From Rostratula benghalensis (lineage: Eukaryota; Chordata; Aves; Charadriiformes; Rostratulidae), in NCBI GenBank assembly GCA_013399305.1, contig VXAI01000310.1, positions 694,901-758,900 on the forward strand: a stretch of 64,000 nucleotides of DNA, given 5' to 3'. The position numbers and the translations under genes were made by a program. Shown here in pieces: positions 1 through 9,702 of this stretch. The notes under the pieces are model-generated. The model was not told the DNA's origin and did no database searches. It saw nothing but the letters and a program-made list of their open reading frames with translations. The first letter of the stretch is position 1; each line of letters starts with the position of its first letter.

Positions 1-677
1 TTTATGGGGGGAAAGCCCGTGTTCCAGGGAGGTTCCATTCTGAAAGAATCACTTGTCTGGTCACCTAGGACACTTAGGGTTTTAAAAGAAAAACCTGTTG
101 GTACTACTTTAGCTACCAAATCAACTTGTAGTTTATCACATTCACACATATATATAACATTATAATGATAATCACATACATATAACACCTATGTGCGTTA
201 TGATGTATACATACAAGAAATAAGCATTACTCAAGAAACCTAGGAAACTTCTGACCTTCACTGAAATCCCCAGAAGGGAATCTTCTGAGAAGGAGTTTGC
301 TGTCCCTTCTTTCACTTTCATGTTCTGCTCCTACTACTATCATGTTCTTAGAACAAGTATATTCTTACACGTGCAGCATTATCTACCCTAACCCAGACTT
401 TGAATGAGTTCCAGCTGAGTTTCTTGTTATCTACACACATTTACATCTCCTATAAATTTCAACAATTTCAAGAGAAACATTTAGTTAACAATCATGTTCT
501 AGTTCAGTCAATTTTTTCAGCAAATGTAGGGAAAATACCATGTAAAAAATCTCCAGTGCCTTCTCTGCTCCCAGCATTCTGGTCCTCAATCAAGAGGGAG
601 CACACAGCATAGGAAACTTCCATTTGCAGTAGGTGCATAAGTTGTCATTCAATATTTGAATAGACTAAACACTAATC
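1..677 (-). other. Probable CD274 3' UTR or downstream flank
   Basis: AT-rich DNA without a credible reading frame. If the terminal exon at 678-697 is right, this is CD274 3' UTR, which may continue past the window. No AATAAA on the minus strand was assigned with confidence. Confidence 0.35.
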
Positions 678-697
678 CTACTGTTCTACATCACTAT
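678..697 (-). CDS. CD274: CD274 candidate terminal coding exon (cytoplasmic tail)
   Basis: A strong pyrimidine-rich acceptor (ACTTTTTCTTATAG) precedes 697. Read in phase 1 from the transmembrane exon, it gives DSDVEQ and a stop at 680-678. This resembles in position and acidity the last few residues of the mammalian tail. An additional small tail exon between 698 and 950 was not found but cannot be excluded. Chosen on splice signal and phase only. Confidence 0.35.
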
Positions 698-3600
698 CTA
701 TAAGAAAAAGTAATAGTATGAAGTATGGCAAGTGACTTATGAGGAGCTGACAACCTGTTCCACTCTGTTAACTTGCTAGTATTTAACTAAGTCAGATGAA
801 GAAAAAGAAATGAAGATTCAGATAAAAAATTTGGTGGCTTCAGGATGAAAAGTCTAAGGCTTATTATCTCATTTCACCTCCATGAGGATGAATGAACAAG
901 ACAGATTGATCATAATGCAGATGATACACTAAAATAAATAGTTTGAATACCTTTTTTTATGTAGACCATAAATAGAAGCACTGATCCAAACAAAGCAGTC
1001 ACAATGAGAATTGCTCCAACAAAGCGTCTGCTCTCCATCCACAGAACACCATCAGCTGAATCTTCAAGAAAAACAAGCAGGGGAACAACATTATGTGATT
1101 GCATAAGCTTCTCCCTTTTCCTTTCATTGTCACCGAATTACTTCCACTATCAGCAGTTCAGACACCGTAACAGTATTTTAGATTTTGTCTAAGGTCAGGT
1201 GCTGATGGTGCTCTTCATATCTCATTATCCCAATACAGCAAAAAGGAAAAGATTGAACATATTCATATTTATCTTTGCTTCCCGCATTCCATGTGATAGT
1301 ACCTTTGATTCTTGTCACAAATCCTGATTGTCAGCCGGGTACAAGGTGCAAGGTGTGACAACTGTACTAGTTGCCCATCAGGGCTACAGGATAGAGTGCT
1401 TTAAGAAAGAGGGCAGAGAGTCCCTTTCATTTGGTAAAGCTCTAAAGGCAAATAATAAGTGGCCTCCTTGATTCCCAGAGGAATTAATTGTTAAAACCAA
1501 ATGTATCCAGTCACTGCTCATTGAAAGTATGACTTGGATTTCTCAGCTCCTGTTTCCACCCCTTGTCAGTCCCAAAAAGTGTGCCAGCAGATGAATTTTT
1601 AAAACTGCATGGTAAAAAGGATATGGGAAATAACCTGACTATGTAACGATCTGATAAACAGAAATATTATTTTTGAGTTAGTCCATGTATCCAGTGTGGT
1701 TGAAAGCTTGTGCAATCATATCAAGGTACAACACAGAAATTAAAAGAGTAACCAAAAGCAAAAGCAGTAGGGGTGGTGCCCAGGTAAAAGGTCTAACAAG
1801 ACATTGCCTTAGTCTTCTCCATTCATGCATCTTCCTTCAATCCAGAATTTATGAGAAAAAAAAACCCAACAAAACAGCAGCGTACAATTTGTTAAATTTA
1901 AATATACTCAAAGCAAAGGCTGTAGTGGCAGGAAAAGACCATATTGTTCAAATTTATTTGATGGTTATCATCAGCAAAACAGAACATTCTTGGAACATGT
2001 GTTTAATTTAAATGAGAGACTTTCCTTCCTAGGCTCCATTCTGTACATTTTCCAAATAATGGAACTTTTTTTAACTCTCAGACTCAATTTTCACTTAACT
2101 GTAGGTCATGTAAAAATTCCTGTCTTTGAATTCCATCCATGTATGTGTGATGAACACGTTAGTATGCTGCAAGTGTACACTGATAGCAAAACTTAACAAC
2201 ACAGGTATTTCTGTTTAGCCTTTGCAAAATCAGATAGGAAATAGAAATGAATCATGGCTGATTCAACTGGAACAAAATGACGTAAAACCTTGAAGTGTAG
2301 TACCATGTATGAAATTTAGAAATGTCACCTGCTATGCGTAAAATGGCAGATGTATTCTCTTGCAGTTCTTTATTCCAGAATGTACAGTAAAAAATCTCAT
2401 CAGTCCTACTTTTGATTGTAAGGGTACTTGTCACACGATACAGCTGGTCACTTCCAGTTTCATAACTTGTGTTTGCTTTATCAGTCAAATCTTCATACTC
2501 TCTGTTTTGCCATATCACTTCAGCTTGTGGGTATCCTTCTGACTGACATGTCAACTTCCATTTGTTGTCTCCTGTGCTCACCACTCCATGGGTTATAGTT
2601 CTATAAGGAGCTAAACAAATGAGAGAAAATGATTACTAGCAGGATGCTAGAAGAAAACCATGTATTAGCAAGAGACTTTTTCTTTATCCCCAAGCCCTGC
2701 ATCAAGTTTCTGTACATCAGCTTTGATTTTGTAAATCACGGTCTTATCAGGAAAAGTAAATATCACTATTCTGTCTCTCCATAGTAACTGGAGGCACAGG
2801 ATTTATTACAATTTTGATGATGCTTAGAAAACTGCATTAGCTTCCTGGTCTTTGTCCTGTCTAAATGGTTTTGCAACACCATTTCTCATGTGTCATTATG
2901 GGAAATAAAGAACAGAAAATGGATTTAACCTAGACAGAAACACAAAGCTATACAGCTGTGCAAGGGCCGTGAGGCAGTTCCTGTCTCTGGAAAGGTTTCT
3001 TTAAATGCTAACGTAGACTTATGTCACCTCAGGGACTCCTTTGAAATCTTTAACAGTACCAGATAGCATTGAACTTCCTGCAGTAGCTCACTCACCCTTA
3101 ACTTTCAGATTGATTGTCTTGTAGTCGGCTCCCCCATAGCCAATAAGACAACGGTAAAACCCTGCATCTCTGAGCTTCACATCAGTGATCTGAAGGAGAG
3201 ACTGTCCTAAGTTCAGATTCTCTTTCAACAATTTAATTCTTCCCCTAAAGTCACTGTGCTGACTTTGGAAGTCTTCCTCTCCTTTGAGAAGTACATAAAC
3301 CTGCTTCTTTAGCTCATCTTTCTTTTCCCAGCTGACATATAAATCTCTAAACTTTAATTTCCCATTCACTGGAAACGTGCATTCCATGGTAACATTGCTC
3401 CCTTGTTCCACAGTGTAAAGTGTCCGGGGCGCTTCAACTGTGAACAAAGCTGAAAAACAAAATTTGGAAGAAAACTTAACTTTCCAATTACAAGCCTAAT
3501 CTTTGAAATCATATCTTACTGTATACATGGGACATTTTATGGACCAAAAGTACCTGTTCTGTTCAGAAAATTTAACATTTTTGCATGCACTTGCCCAAGT

Positions 3601-4124
3601 TTGGGACAAATTGGGCTATTTATACTTGCAGACACCTGCTTTGTGTGTATGCAACGTGACGCCTAAAAATAGCCAAAACACTGCCACAGTAACAGGCAAT
3701 TGTTAGTGCTTCAGATGCTAAACTTCTCTTTATATAAATGTCAATTGGCTTTGCACCCAATTAAAGAATACATGAAATTCCCAGGTTTGACAGCACCAAT
3801 AAAACTTCTCACAAAATGCAAACAGTACTTGGTCTGAAATTGTGTCTACACCAAAACATTGACAGGGATTTTCAACTGGCCTCCTATCAAAGCACACATA
3901 TCTACTGTAATGTAAAAGAATGCTAAGACCTTTTTATTTGAAACACTAAGAAAAAAGCCCTAAATGCTACCACCTGAAGGAAAACAGAAATTAACATTTC
4001 TGTGTTTATACAATGAAAAGGAAACATATTTAAACAGTCCTACTGCTTCTTAGTGACTCAGCTTCTTACCATTTAGGAAATGCCAGTAGAATAAAAATAT
4101 ATACAAAAGCAAAGCCTTCTCCAT
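678..4124 (-). CDS. CD274: CD274 (PD-L1), immune checkpoint ligand, coding span over five exons
   Basis: Type I membrane ligand of PD-1 that inhibits T-cell activation at the cell surface. The inferred coding exons are 4070-4124, 3096-3449, 2329-2610, 951-1061 and, tentatively, 678-697, all joined in phase 1, giving 822 nt or 273 residues (the human protein has 290). The order is signal peptide, IgV, IgC, one transmembrane helix and a short tail. The IgV F-G region reads YRCLIGYGGADYK, which keeps the Ala-Asp-Tyr motif of the PD-1 contact face in mammalian PD-L1. Disulfide cysteines are visible in both Ig domains (MEC/YRC and LTC/FYC), and there are N-glycosylation sequons NVT and NTS (twice). 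The gene runs opposite to PLGRKT, as in mammals. PD-L2 was considered, but the GGADYK motif favours PD-L1. Only the cytoplasmic end is uncertain, and part of the tail may be missed. Confidence 0.93.
698..2328 (-). other. CD274 introns around the transmembrane exon
   Basis: Apart from exon 5 (951-1061) this is ordinary AT-rich intron. I see no repeat element or other exon in it. Any additional short tail exon of CD274 would have to lie at 698-950. Confidence 0.6.
951..1061 (-). CDS. CD274: CD274 exon 5: stalk, transmembrane helix and basic stop-transfer
   Basis: This 111-nt phase-1 exon encodes a short stalk, then FVGAILIVTALFGSVLLFMV as the transmembrane helix, then YIKKG. The donor is GTATTC after 951. 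Two acceptors six bases apart are possible: TTGAAG before 1061, or TTCAG before 1055. The second would remove two residues (Asp-Ser) from the stalk. The first has the better pyrimidine tract. Confidence 0.85.
2329..2610 (-). CDS. CD274: CD274 exon 4: IgC domain
   Basis: This 282-nt phase-1 exon begins with APYRTITHGV, which matches the V-C linker of PD-L1. It has cysteines in KLTCQSEGYPQAEVIW and IFYCTFWN, and the C-type Ig signature SEGYPQAEVIW. The acceptor is TTTAG at 2611 and the donor is GTGAC after 2329. Translation read past 2329 is intron. Confidence 0.93.
3096..3449 (-). CDS. CD274: CD274 exon 3: IgV domain
   Basis: This 354-nt exon has a CAG acceptor before 3449 and a GTGAGT donor after 3096, phase 1 at both ends. 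It encodes a complete B7-type V domain that starts near LFTVEAPRTLYTVEQGSNVT, with core cysteines in MECTF and YRCLI. The segments HSDFRGR, ITDVKLRDAG and YGGADYK are the recognisable PD-L1 landmarks. This is the PD-1-binding domain. Confidence 0.95.
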
Positions 4125-4138
4125 GATGTAGATAGAAC
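4070..4138 (-). CDS. CD274: CD274 exon 2: end of 5' UTR and signal peptide
   Basis: The ATG is at 4124-4122 on the minus strand. It opens MEKALLLYIFLFYWHFLN, a short basic start followed by a hydrophobic core, which is a typical signal peptide. A TTTTAG acceptor precedes position 4138, and the exon ends at 4070 before GTAAGA. One base is carried over, so the join to the IgV exon creates an Ala codon. This exon is too short to stand out as an ORF and was found from its splice phase. Confidence 0.85.
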
Positions 4139-4370
4139 CTAAAATGATAGAATAATAGACATGTATAAATATCTGTTCATTTTTTAGCTTGTGCTGTAAA
4201 ATACATTTTGTATTCACTTCACACAAAGAACGGGACAGAAGGCACTAAATTCCACTCTAGCCAAAAATGTGACAAAATTGCACCTTTAACTGCAGTAGAT
4301 GATCAAGCAGAAAGCTTCCTGCATGACGAATTTTATTTGCTTTAAATATTTGTCCTTGATTATAGCAAAT

Positions 4371-4436
4371 GTGATGGTTGGACTCAATGATCCCAAGGGT
4401 CTCTTCCAACCTGAATGATTCTATGGTTCCATGATA
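4371..4436 (+). mobile_element. CR1 LINE 3' end fragment
   Basis: Typical CR1 3' terminus in plus orientation: GGTTGGACTCAATGATC, then TCTTCCAACCTGAATGATT and CTATGGTTCCATGAT. Only the last part of the element remains, within CD274 intron 1. Confidence 0.8.
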
Positions 4437-4769
4437 TGCTTTATTCCTACCTGTCAGATAGTGAATAATCACTCCCAAATACCCAGTTGTTCCCCTAAAT
4501 TGTAGCAGGCAGTGCTGCTCCTGCCTGGAGGAGTTTTCTATAGACATTCAGTGGAAGAAATGGAACTTAGTTCTTCCCCACCTGTTTCCCTTACTTTTAA
4601 CGTACTGTGAACATAGCCTATTTTGTAACACCTGGTCTCACAGTACTTATTGTGGGGCTCAAGAAGGTACGTATATTGTGAACAGAATTCATGCAGTAGT
4701 TAATTGCTTAATGAGTGTTACAAAATAGTGCCTTTGTAGGACAGTGACAAAAACAATCAGCCTACAAGC

Positions 4770-4885
4770 AAAACCTGTTTCTTGAATTTCTGTTGCTTCA
4801 CCTCTAAACACATAAATTAAATCAGTTTTCTGACAGTAGTTTTTCCACTCTTTCTTGACATAGTCCTTATATTCCCGCACAATGC
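4770..4885 (-). pseudogene. Second possible B7-like V fragment in CD274 intron 1
   Basis: The minus strand encodes YVKKEWKNYCQKTDLIYVFR followed by GEATEIQE. This has weak similarity to the C to C'' strands of PD-L1 (VSWEKKDELKKQVYVLLKGE). It is bounded by a CAG at about 4886 and a G|GT at its end, but it has no companion F-G segment in order: the F-G-like piece lies upstream, not downstream. It could be a remnant of a second copy or a chance match. Confidence 0.2.
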
Positions 4886-5129
4886 TGTAGCATTATGATT
4901 AATGTCAAGTCATACACTTTACCTTCACACACCCACTGCACTCCCTAAGTGCATATTTTTAGTCAGAGCAATACTAGTATCAAGCACCACCATCATTTTT
5001 CAAATTACGCTCAGGAAAAATTCAAATTCACTGTAATGGAAGTACTTCATGGGTACAGAAAACTGTAAAATTTTATCTAAATAATCTTCATTTCAGATAC
5101 CCCAACAGCCACAAAACTGAAGAAACATT

Positions 5130-5280
5130 GCCTTTAAGTGTTTTCTAATGGTAATTTCAGCGTTTGCATAAGAAATTAGGCAACTGTAGTACCCGTCACT
5201 CTTTGTAACTGATGAAATTCTATCTGGACTGCAACTCTTACCATTTTTGGTAAGATGTTTTGTCTTTCTTTCTCCAGTTG
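5130..5280 (-). pseudogene. Ig V-like F-G strand fragment in CD274 intron 1
   Basis: The minus strand encodes ISSVTKSDGYYSCLISYANA, which resembles the D-x-G-x-Y-x-C core and the CLIxYxxA loop of the neighbouring PD-L1 IgV domain (DAGFYRCLIGYGGADY). No complete domain, partner cysteine or matching splice pair is evident, and the reading frame soon stops. It looks like a decayed duplicate of a B7-family V exon. It could be a chance ORF, though the local similarity is better than I would expect by chance. Confidence 0.35.
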
Positions 5281-7640
5281 CCAATTTTAAGATGATAATG
5301 AAGTAACATGATGAAGTAGAGTGACAAGAGTAACTCAGAGTGCTGCTACCCCATCCCATCTGGTGATGTGCAGGCATGAGTGTACCACCATCATGATGCC
5401 ACTGCCTGAGTAACAAACAGTCCAGACCACCAATTGAACTCCAGAGCAAAGCTTCTCAAACAAGACAGAGGCATCCTGATCTCATGAGTGTGCTCTCATC
5501 AGGCTTACTCTAGAGACACAAAAGAAGTACCAAAAGAAGTATGACTGTTACTTACGAAATTCCTCAACACTGAGAGAGCCTGCTGCTGTACTCAATTTTT
5601 CACTTTCAGAGAGCAAAAATGTAGGTCTGGGTCAAATCCAGAAGCATGTGCAAAAAGCTGCTGCAGTGACCATTACAGACCCTTATCCTGTTTCACCTTG
5701 AGCAGAAGGATCCTCTGGCTGGATCAGTTGAAGCAGCTGGAGACCTAGATGCCAATCAAAGTTTTTTACCAGAGCTGCAGTTTTCTCACTATTTTTTCTT
5801 ACAGAACCTATGACAATGCCTCATGTTCCTCCTGCCGTCTTCTGACAACTATGGCAAACACAGTTTCACAAAAGCAAAATGGTATTCACTGCACAAAATG
5901 CTCTTCTGTATTGCTGCTTTATGCTTCCCTCCCAATCAAATGAAGAAGCCAGAAAAACCAGAACTGTTTGCCCAACAGTGACAGAACTTAAGTGTTGATG
6001 TAACTCCACCTACTTCTTCAGGAAACTTCCCCATCATCTGAAAATTTCCCACCAGGGAAAATTCTCTACTGCTAATAGTGGTTCACTGTAACCAGAGAGC
6101 GAAATATTGGGAAAGTTAGTGTGTAAAATGCCACAGGCTTTTTAAGAAACATTCATCTGATCTGTCAGGAACAGTCCTTGGAACACCAGTAACAAGAAGC
6201 CATCCTTTACACTAATCAGAGTCCCTGCTGTACTAGTCTCAAGCAGTGCCAAACAGCTACTGACAATGACTGGAAAATGCTACACAACTTACTCATATCT
6301 GCAAAAGTCATAAGTAGGAGTAATGGAAAGCATTGCCTACCTGTTTCTGGTAGAAAGGTATTCTCTGATTAAGATTTGGACACAGTGAAGGCCACTGTGT
6401 AATGCAAGAAGAGCTGTCAAGTCAATGCATTGGCTTAGCAAAAAATAAAGAGCACTGTCTTTTTCTTGATTGTAGAAGTCAGTCAATACATTAAAAAAAA
6501 AAAAAATAATCAAACCCAAGTATTAAAAGCCAAAGAATGTACTCACATTAACTTGCAGACTGTGGGATAACCTGGTCAATAGTACGAAATACAACTTTAA
6601 GCATACATTTCAGTTTAAGTTCACACACTTATGTGGTCTTTCCATATCTCAAAAAGAGGTTGAGATTCTCAGAAGAGTTAATATACTGTGAAACGACCAC
6701 TTAGAAGTTTTCAGGAAGTATGTTCTTCTTTCCACTTGACAGCCCACTCACAGTACCTGTCATGGAAGCAGAAAAATAATACACAAAACTGTTAAGAGTT
6801 AACCTTTCTACTTGATGTGTGGGAGGAACATGAAGACAGTGGTATATGAAATAGCTGAGTGTAACATTTGTGTTCTAATGACCTGAAACTGCCTTAAGGG
6901 GTTGAGGGGTGGATTTCCATCCTAGGTGAGACTGATGAAGGTTAATTTCCACTGATTTCTTCTGTGCTTAAAAACTGGTTTAATGACATTTGCTCAGAAA
7001 AACAAAAAAGGTGCACCTAAAAGAAACAGAATCAAATCTATAAAATGCTAACTGTGAGACCATGAAAGCCATTGATGCTGCTAACTTTCAGTGTAAGAGT
7101 TTAGTTTCCTCTTTTTCATTGCCTGCCTTTAGGTCACAGGGTTGCTTTTTCCATGTGAGCATTCAGTAGCAAATGAAAGACCAGAACAGAGGTTTTTTTG
7201 TTTGGTTTTGGTTTGGGGTTTTGTTGTTGTTGTTGTTTTGGTTTATTGAGGTTGGGGTTGGCTTGGGTTGTTTTGTTAGATATATATGTGTATATTTTGT
7301 CATACATATTTTGTCATATATGTATTGATATACATATACATACACAGACACATCTATATATACACACACGTTTTACAGCACAGTTATACGCCGCGGTTGG
7401 TGTTTTTTCAAATGTTTGTTTGACCTCTGTTCTGCAACAGAATTTCCAGACAAATATCTCAGTCTTGTCTGTCACCGGGTACTCCTAACAAAACCTATGC
7501 CCTGGCTTGCCTTCAGGAAGAAATCCCCCGGCAAGCCAGGGTGGCGGCAAGGCAGGACGAGGACCCTGCGGAACCCTCCCGGGACACCCGCTAGCGGCAG
7601 CCCCGCAACGGGATGAGGCGTGTGGACACCGGCCGGACGC

Positions 7641-7706
7641 GGACGAACACCGGCTCCTTCCCGGACAGACAGCGGACGAACACCGGCTCCTTCCCGGACA
7701 GACAGC
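7641..7706. repeat. 33-bp tandem duplication in the CpG island
   Basis: Two perfect, adjacent 33-bp copies (7641-7673 and 7674-7706), each starting GGACGAACACCGGCTCC. They lie in CD274 intron 1 just downstream of the inferred first-exon donor. Confidence 0.95.
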
Positions 7707-7768
7707 GGACCGGGGTGCGGTGGGGAAGAGACCTTCCCGGTCGACCCCCAGCCCGGCTCCCCCCTTAC

Positions 7769-8110
7769 CTGTCCGGACCCCCGCGGCGCTGCGAGACACC
7801 TCCCCCGGCGGATGCTCACGGCGCCGGGGGCTTAGAGCTCGTCGGGGCGGAGCGGAGCGGAGAGAGACCTGCCCGCCCTCCTGGGCTCTGCTCGCTGCGG
7901 TAGACACCGACCCGGACCCGGGCCCGGGCCTTCCCCCTGCGCCCCCGCTGAGAGCTCGTCGTCGGAGACCGCCCCGGGAAACCCTCCGGCCGGCGGTCCT
8001 CCGCGGAAAACCGACCCGAAAAGCCCCGACGGCCAGCTGACAGACCCGCGTTCCCCAGCGCTCCAGCCCGAGCGGGCCGGGGAGGCTTCCCGAGAGACTT
8101 GTCCATTCCT
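7769..8110 (-). other. CD274: Probable noncoding first exon of CD274 in the CpG island
   Basis: On the minus strand a textbook donor CAG|GTAAGG lies at 7769/7768 within GC-rich, CpG-dense sequence. PD-L1 genes have a noncoding first exon, and the leader exon at 4138 has an acceptor with 5' UTR sequence before its ATG. The donor and acceptor are therefore joined here by inference. The transcription start is not resolved and could be anywhere between about 7.85 and 8.11 kb. Long ORFs on both strands of this block are products of high GC content. Confidence 0.5.
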
Positions 8111-8122
8111 GAAAGCCAAGAG

Positions 8123-8146
8123 TTCTCAGGAAACAAAACCGAAAGC
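8123..8146. promoter_or_regulatory. STAT-like and IRF-like sites upstream of CD274
   Basis: TTCTCAGGAA at 8123-8132 has a TTC-N4-GAA layout. AAAACCGAAAGC at 8135-8146 closely fits the IRF element pattern (AAA-S-Y-GAAA-S-Y). Both are just upstream, with respect to minus-strand CD274, of the CpG island. PD-L1 is known to be induced by interferon-gamma through JAK-STAT and IRF1. Function here is inferred from sequence and position. Confidence 0.45.
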
Positions 8147-8214
8147 GGGCACCACCGCTGTCTCACACTGATAGTCTGTGATTCTGTGATTAATATAACT
8201 ATATTCCCTGCCAC

Positions 8215-9702
8215 TCAAAGATACTGCTGAGGGCTAAAACTCCAGTTCAATAACCTGACAATACAATTTGACAATACAGTGTGTACACTGCTTCTTTGCT
8301 GTGAAAATGTTTGCTCTGTTATGAAACATAACCCTAACAAGACCTCTGCCATAGTTTTCCCCAAAGAAAGCAACCCCCAAATGAGAATGTCACTCGGGAC
8401 ATTCATCAGGACATTAATCTGCCAAAGGACCACGGAGCCATTGTGGTAAGTTTACTAGTGCTACATTTACAAGGTGGCATATAAAACAAATTCAAAGCTT
8501 AACCCCACGGCAGCATGCACATGGCAGAGATGTGTAGTGAAGGAGGGGAAGGCCACACCTACTCTCCTATGCTCTCTATGTTGAATTCCATCTTCATTAA
8601 CATTTTTATGGGCCATAAACCAGCTGGTGATTCAGAAGCCTGGATCCCTACCTGGAAGCTACTGGGTTTTCTGTTGACACAGCACATTGCTGGGAAGATG
8701 TTTCACAAAGATGGGTTTCACTCACTGATCTGGGTTCAAATCTTCTGAAATGATGTAGCTGGAGCCCCTCACAAATGCACATGTGGAATGCTAGGTTATG
8801 CAATAAAAGCTCCTCTGCACCCCACAGAGATGCAATGGCACGGGAGGGACCTCAAATAACACCCTGTCCCTGCTGCTCCCAGGCCCATCACAGGAGATAT
8901 CAGCCCATCAGAGGCCCATCTCCGCAAGCATGGAGGCTCCAAGGCAGTTGGGAAGCCAAGAGACTCAGGGGAAGGGGCACCCTGCCTGGGCTTCTACCAG
9001 GGCTCTCTCAGAAGAGCTGCAGCCCCAGGTCTGAAGCCCACCAGGATGAGCCAGCACCACAGCACCTTTTAGACTAAGGAAGCTACTTCCTGGTGGTGTG
9101 CCATGGGGTGCAGGGGAAGAGCACTCTGACATTGCATAGGGGTTATTATGAATGGTGCTTAGGGGAGGAACCAAGGGTAGGAAAAGGGATAGATCTAAGT
9201 GACTTTGGGACAAACAAGTGTGAGACAAGACAGGGGTAAGGGGATGAAAAGGACTGCTTGTGTATAAGCAGGGTGATGCACTTGTCTGGCCATGCCCTGT
9301 GCCCAGTTAGTGCAGTCTGTCCTCTCTACTTGTTAAATGGTTTTCTGACCCTTTTCATGGGTGAGGGGTTCTTTACTTAGGGAGTGTGTGTGTGTGCACA
9401 TGTGCAGGGTGTCTGAGTGACAGCAACGAGAGTCATACCATGGATCAGAGGACTCATGTGTCCGTGACAAGGCAACTAGAGAACAGAGACTAGAGTGAGT
9501 GGACTTCAGTGACAGCATCTGGACTGAGAACTTGGTTGCAGGGGCCCTCGTGTTTGTGACGGCAGCAGCTGGAGAAGGTGTGGGTCTGAGTACCAGCAGC
9601 CAGAGATCTTGGGGCAGAGGGACCCTGTGCCTGGGTGCTGGCAGCTGGGCAGACCTGAGTGACACCAAGTGTCAGTCCCTGGGATGAGACAAGGCATCAA
9701 AT
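8215..9702. other. Intergenic DNA without a recognised gene
   Basis: No conserved reading frame was recognised. From about 8.77 to 9.70 kb the sequence is moderately GC-rich with GTG/CAG-containing short repeats (for example GTGTGTGTGTG near 9390). It looks repeat-derived, but I could not assign it to a family. Confidence 0.4.

Larger units (their letters stand above)
4139..7768 (-). other. CD274 intron 1 (about 3.6 kb)
   Basis: This intron holds a short CR1 3' end (4371-4436), two Ig-like fragments on the CD274 strand (about 5130-5280 and 4770-4885), and G/T-rich and AT-rich low-complexity DNA at 7190-7370. No intact exon was recognised. Confidence 0.5.
7480..8110. promoter_or_regulatory. 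CpG island, probable CD274 promoter region
   Basis: The sequence switches abruptly from AT-rich DNA to dense CpG at about 7.48 kb and back at about 8.11 kb. It contains a 33-bp tandem duplication and the inferred CD274 first-exon donor. It is the only such island between CD274 and PLGRKT other than the one at PLGRKT itself. Confidence 0.75.

Noticed and set aside
8170..8200. TCTGTGATTCTGTGATT as another CR1 insertion
   Set aside because: It resembles the CR1 terminal repeat, but the sequence before it is CpG-island DNA without a CR1 body.
7485..8214. Several long overlapping ORFs on both strands at the 7.5-8.2 kb CpG island
   Set aside because: Stop codons are rare in very GC-rich DNA. The translations are low-complexity Pro/Arg/Gly/Ala with no domain, and a duplicated 33-bp unit creates a false peptide repeat.
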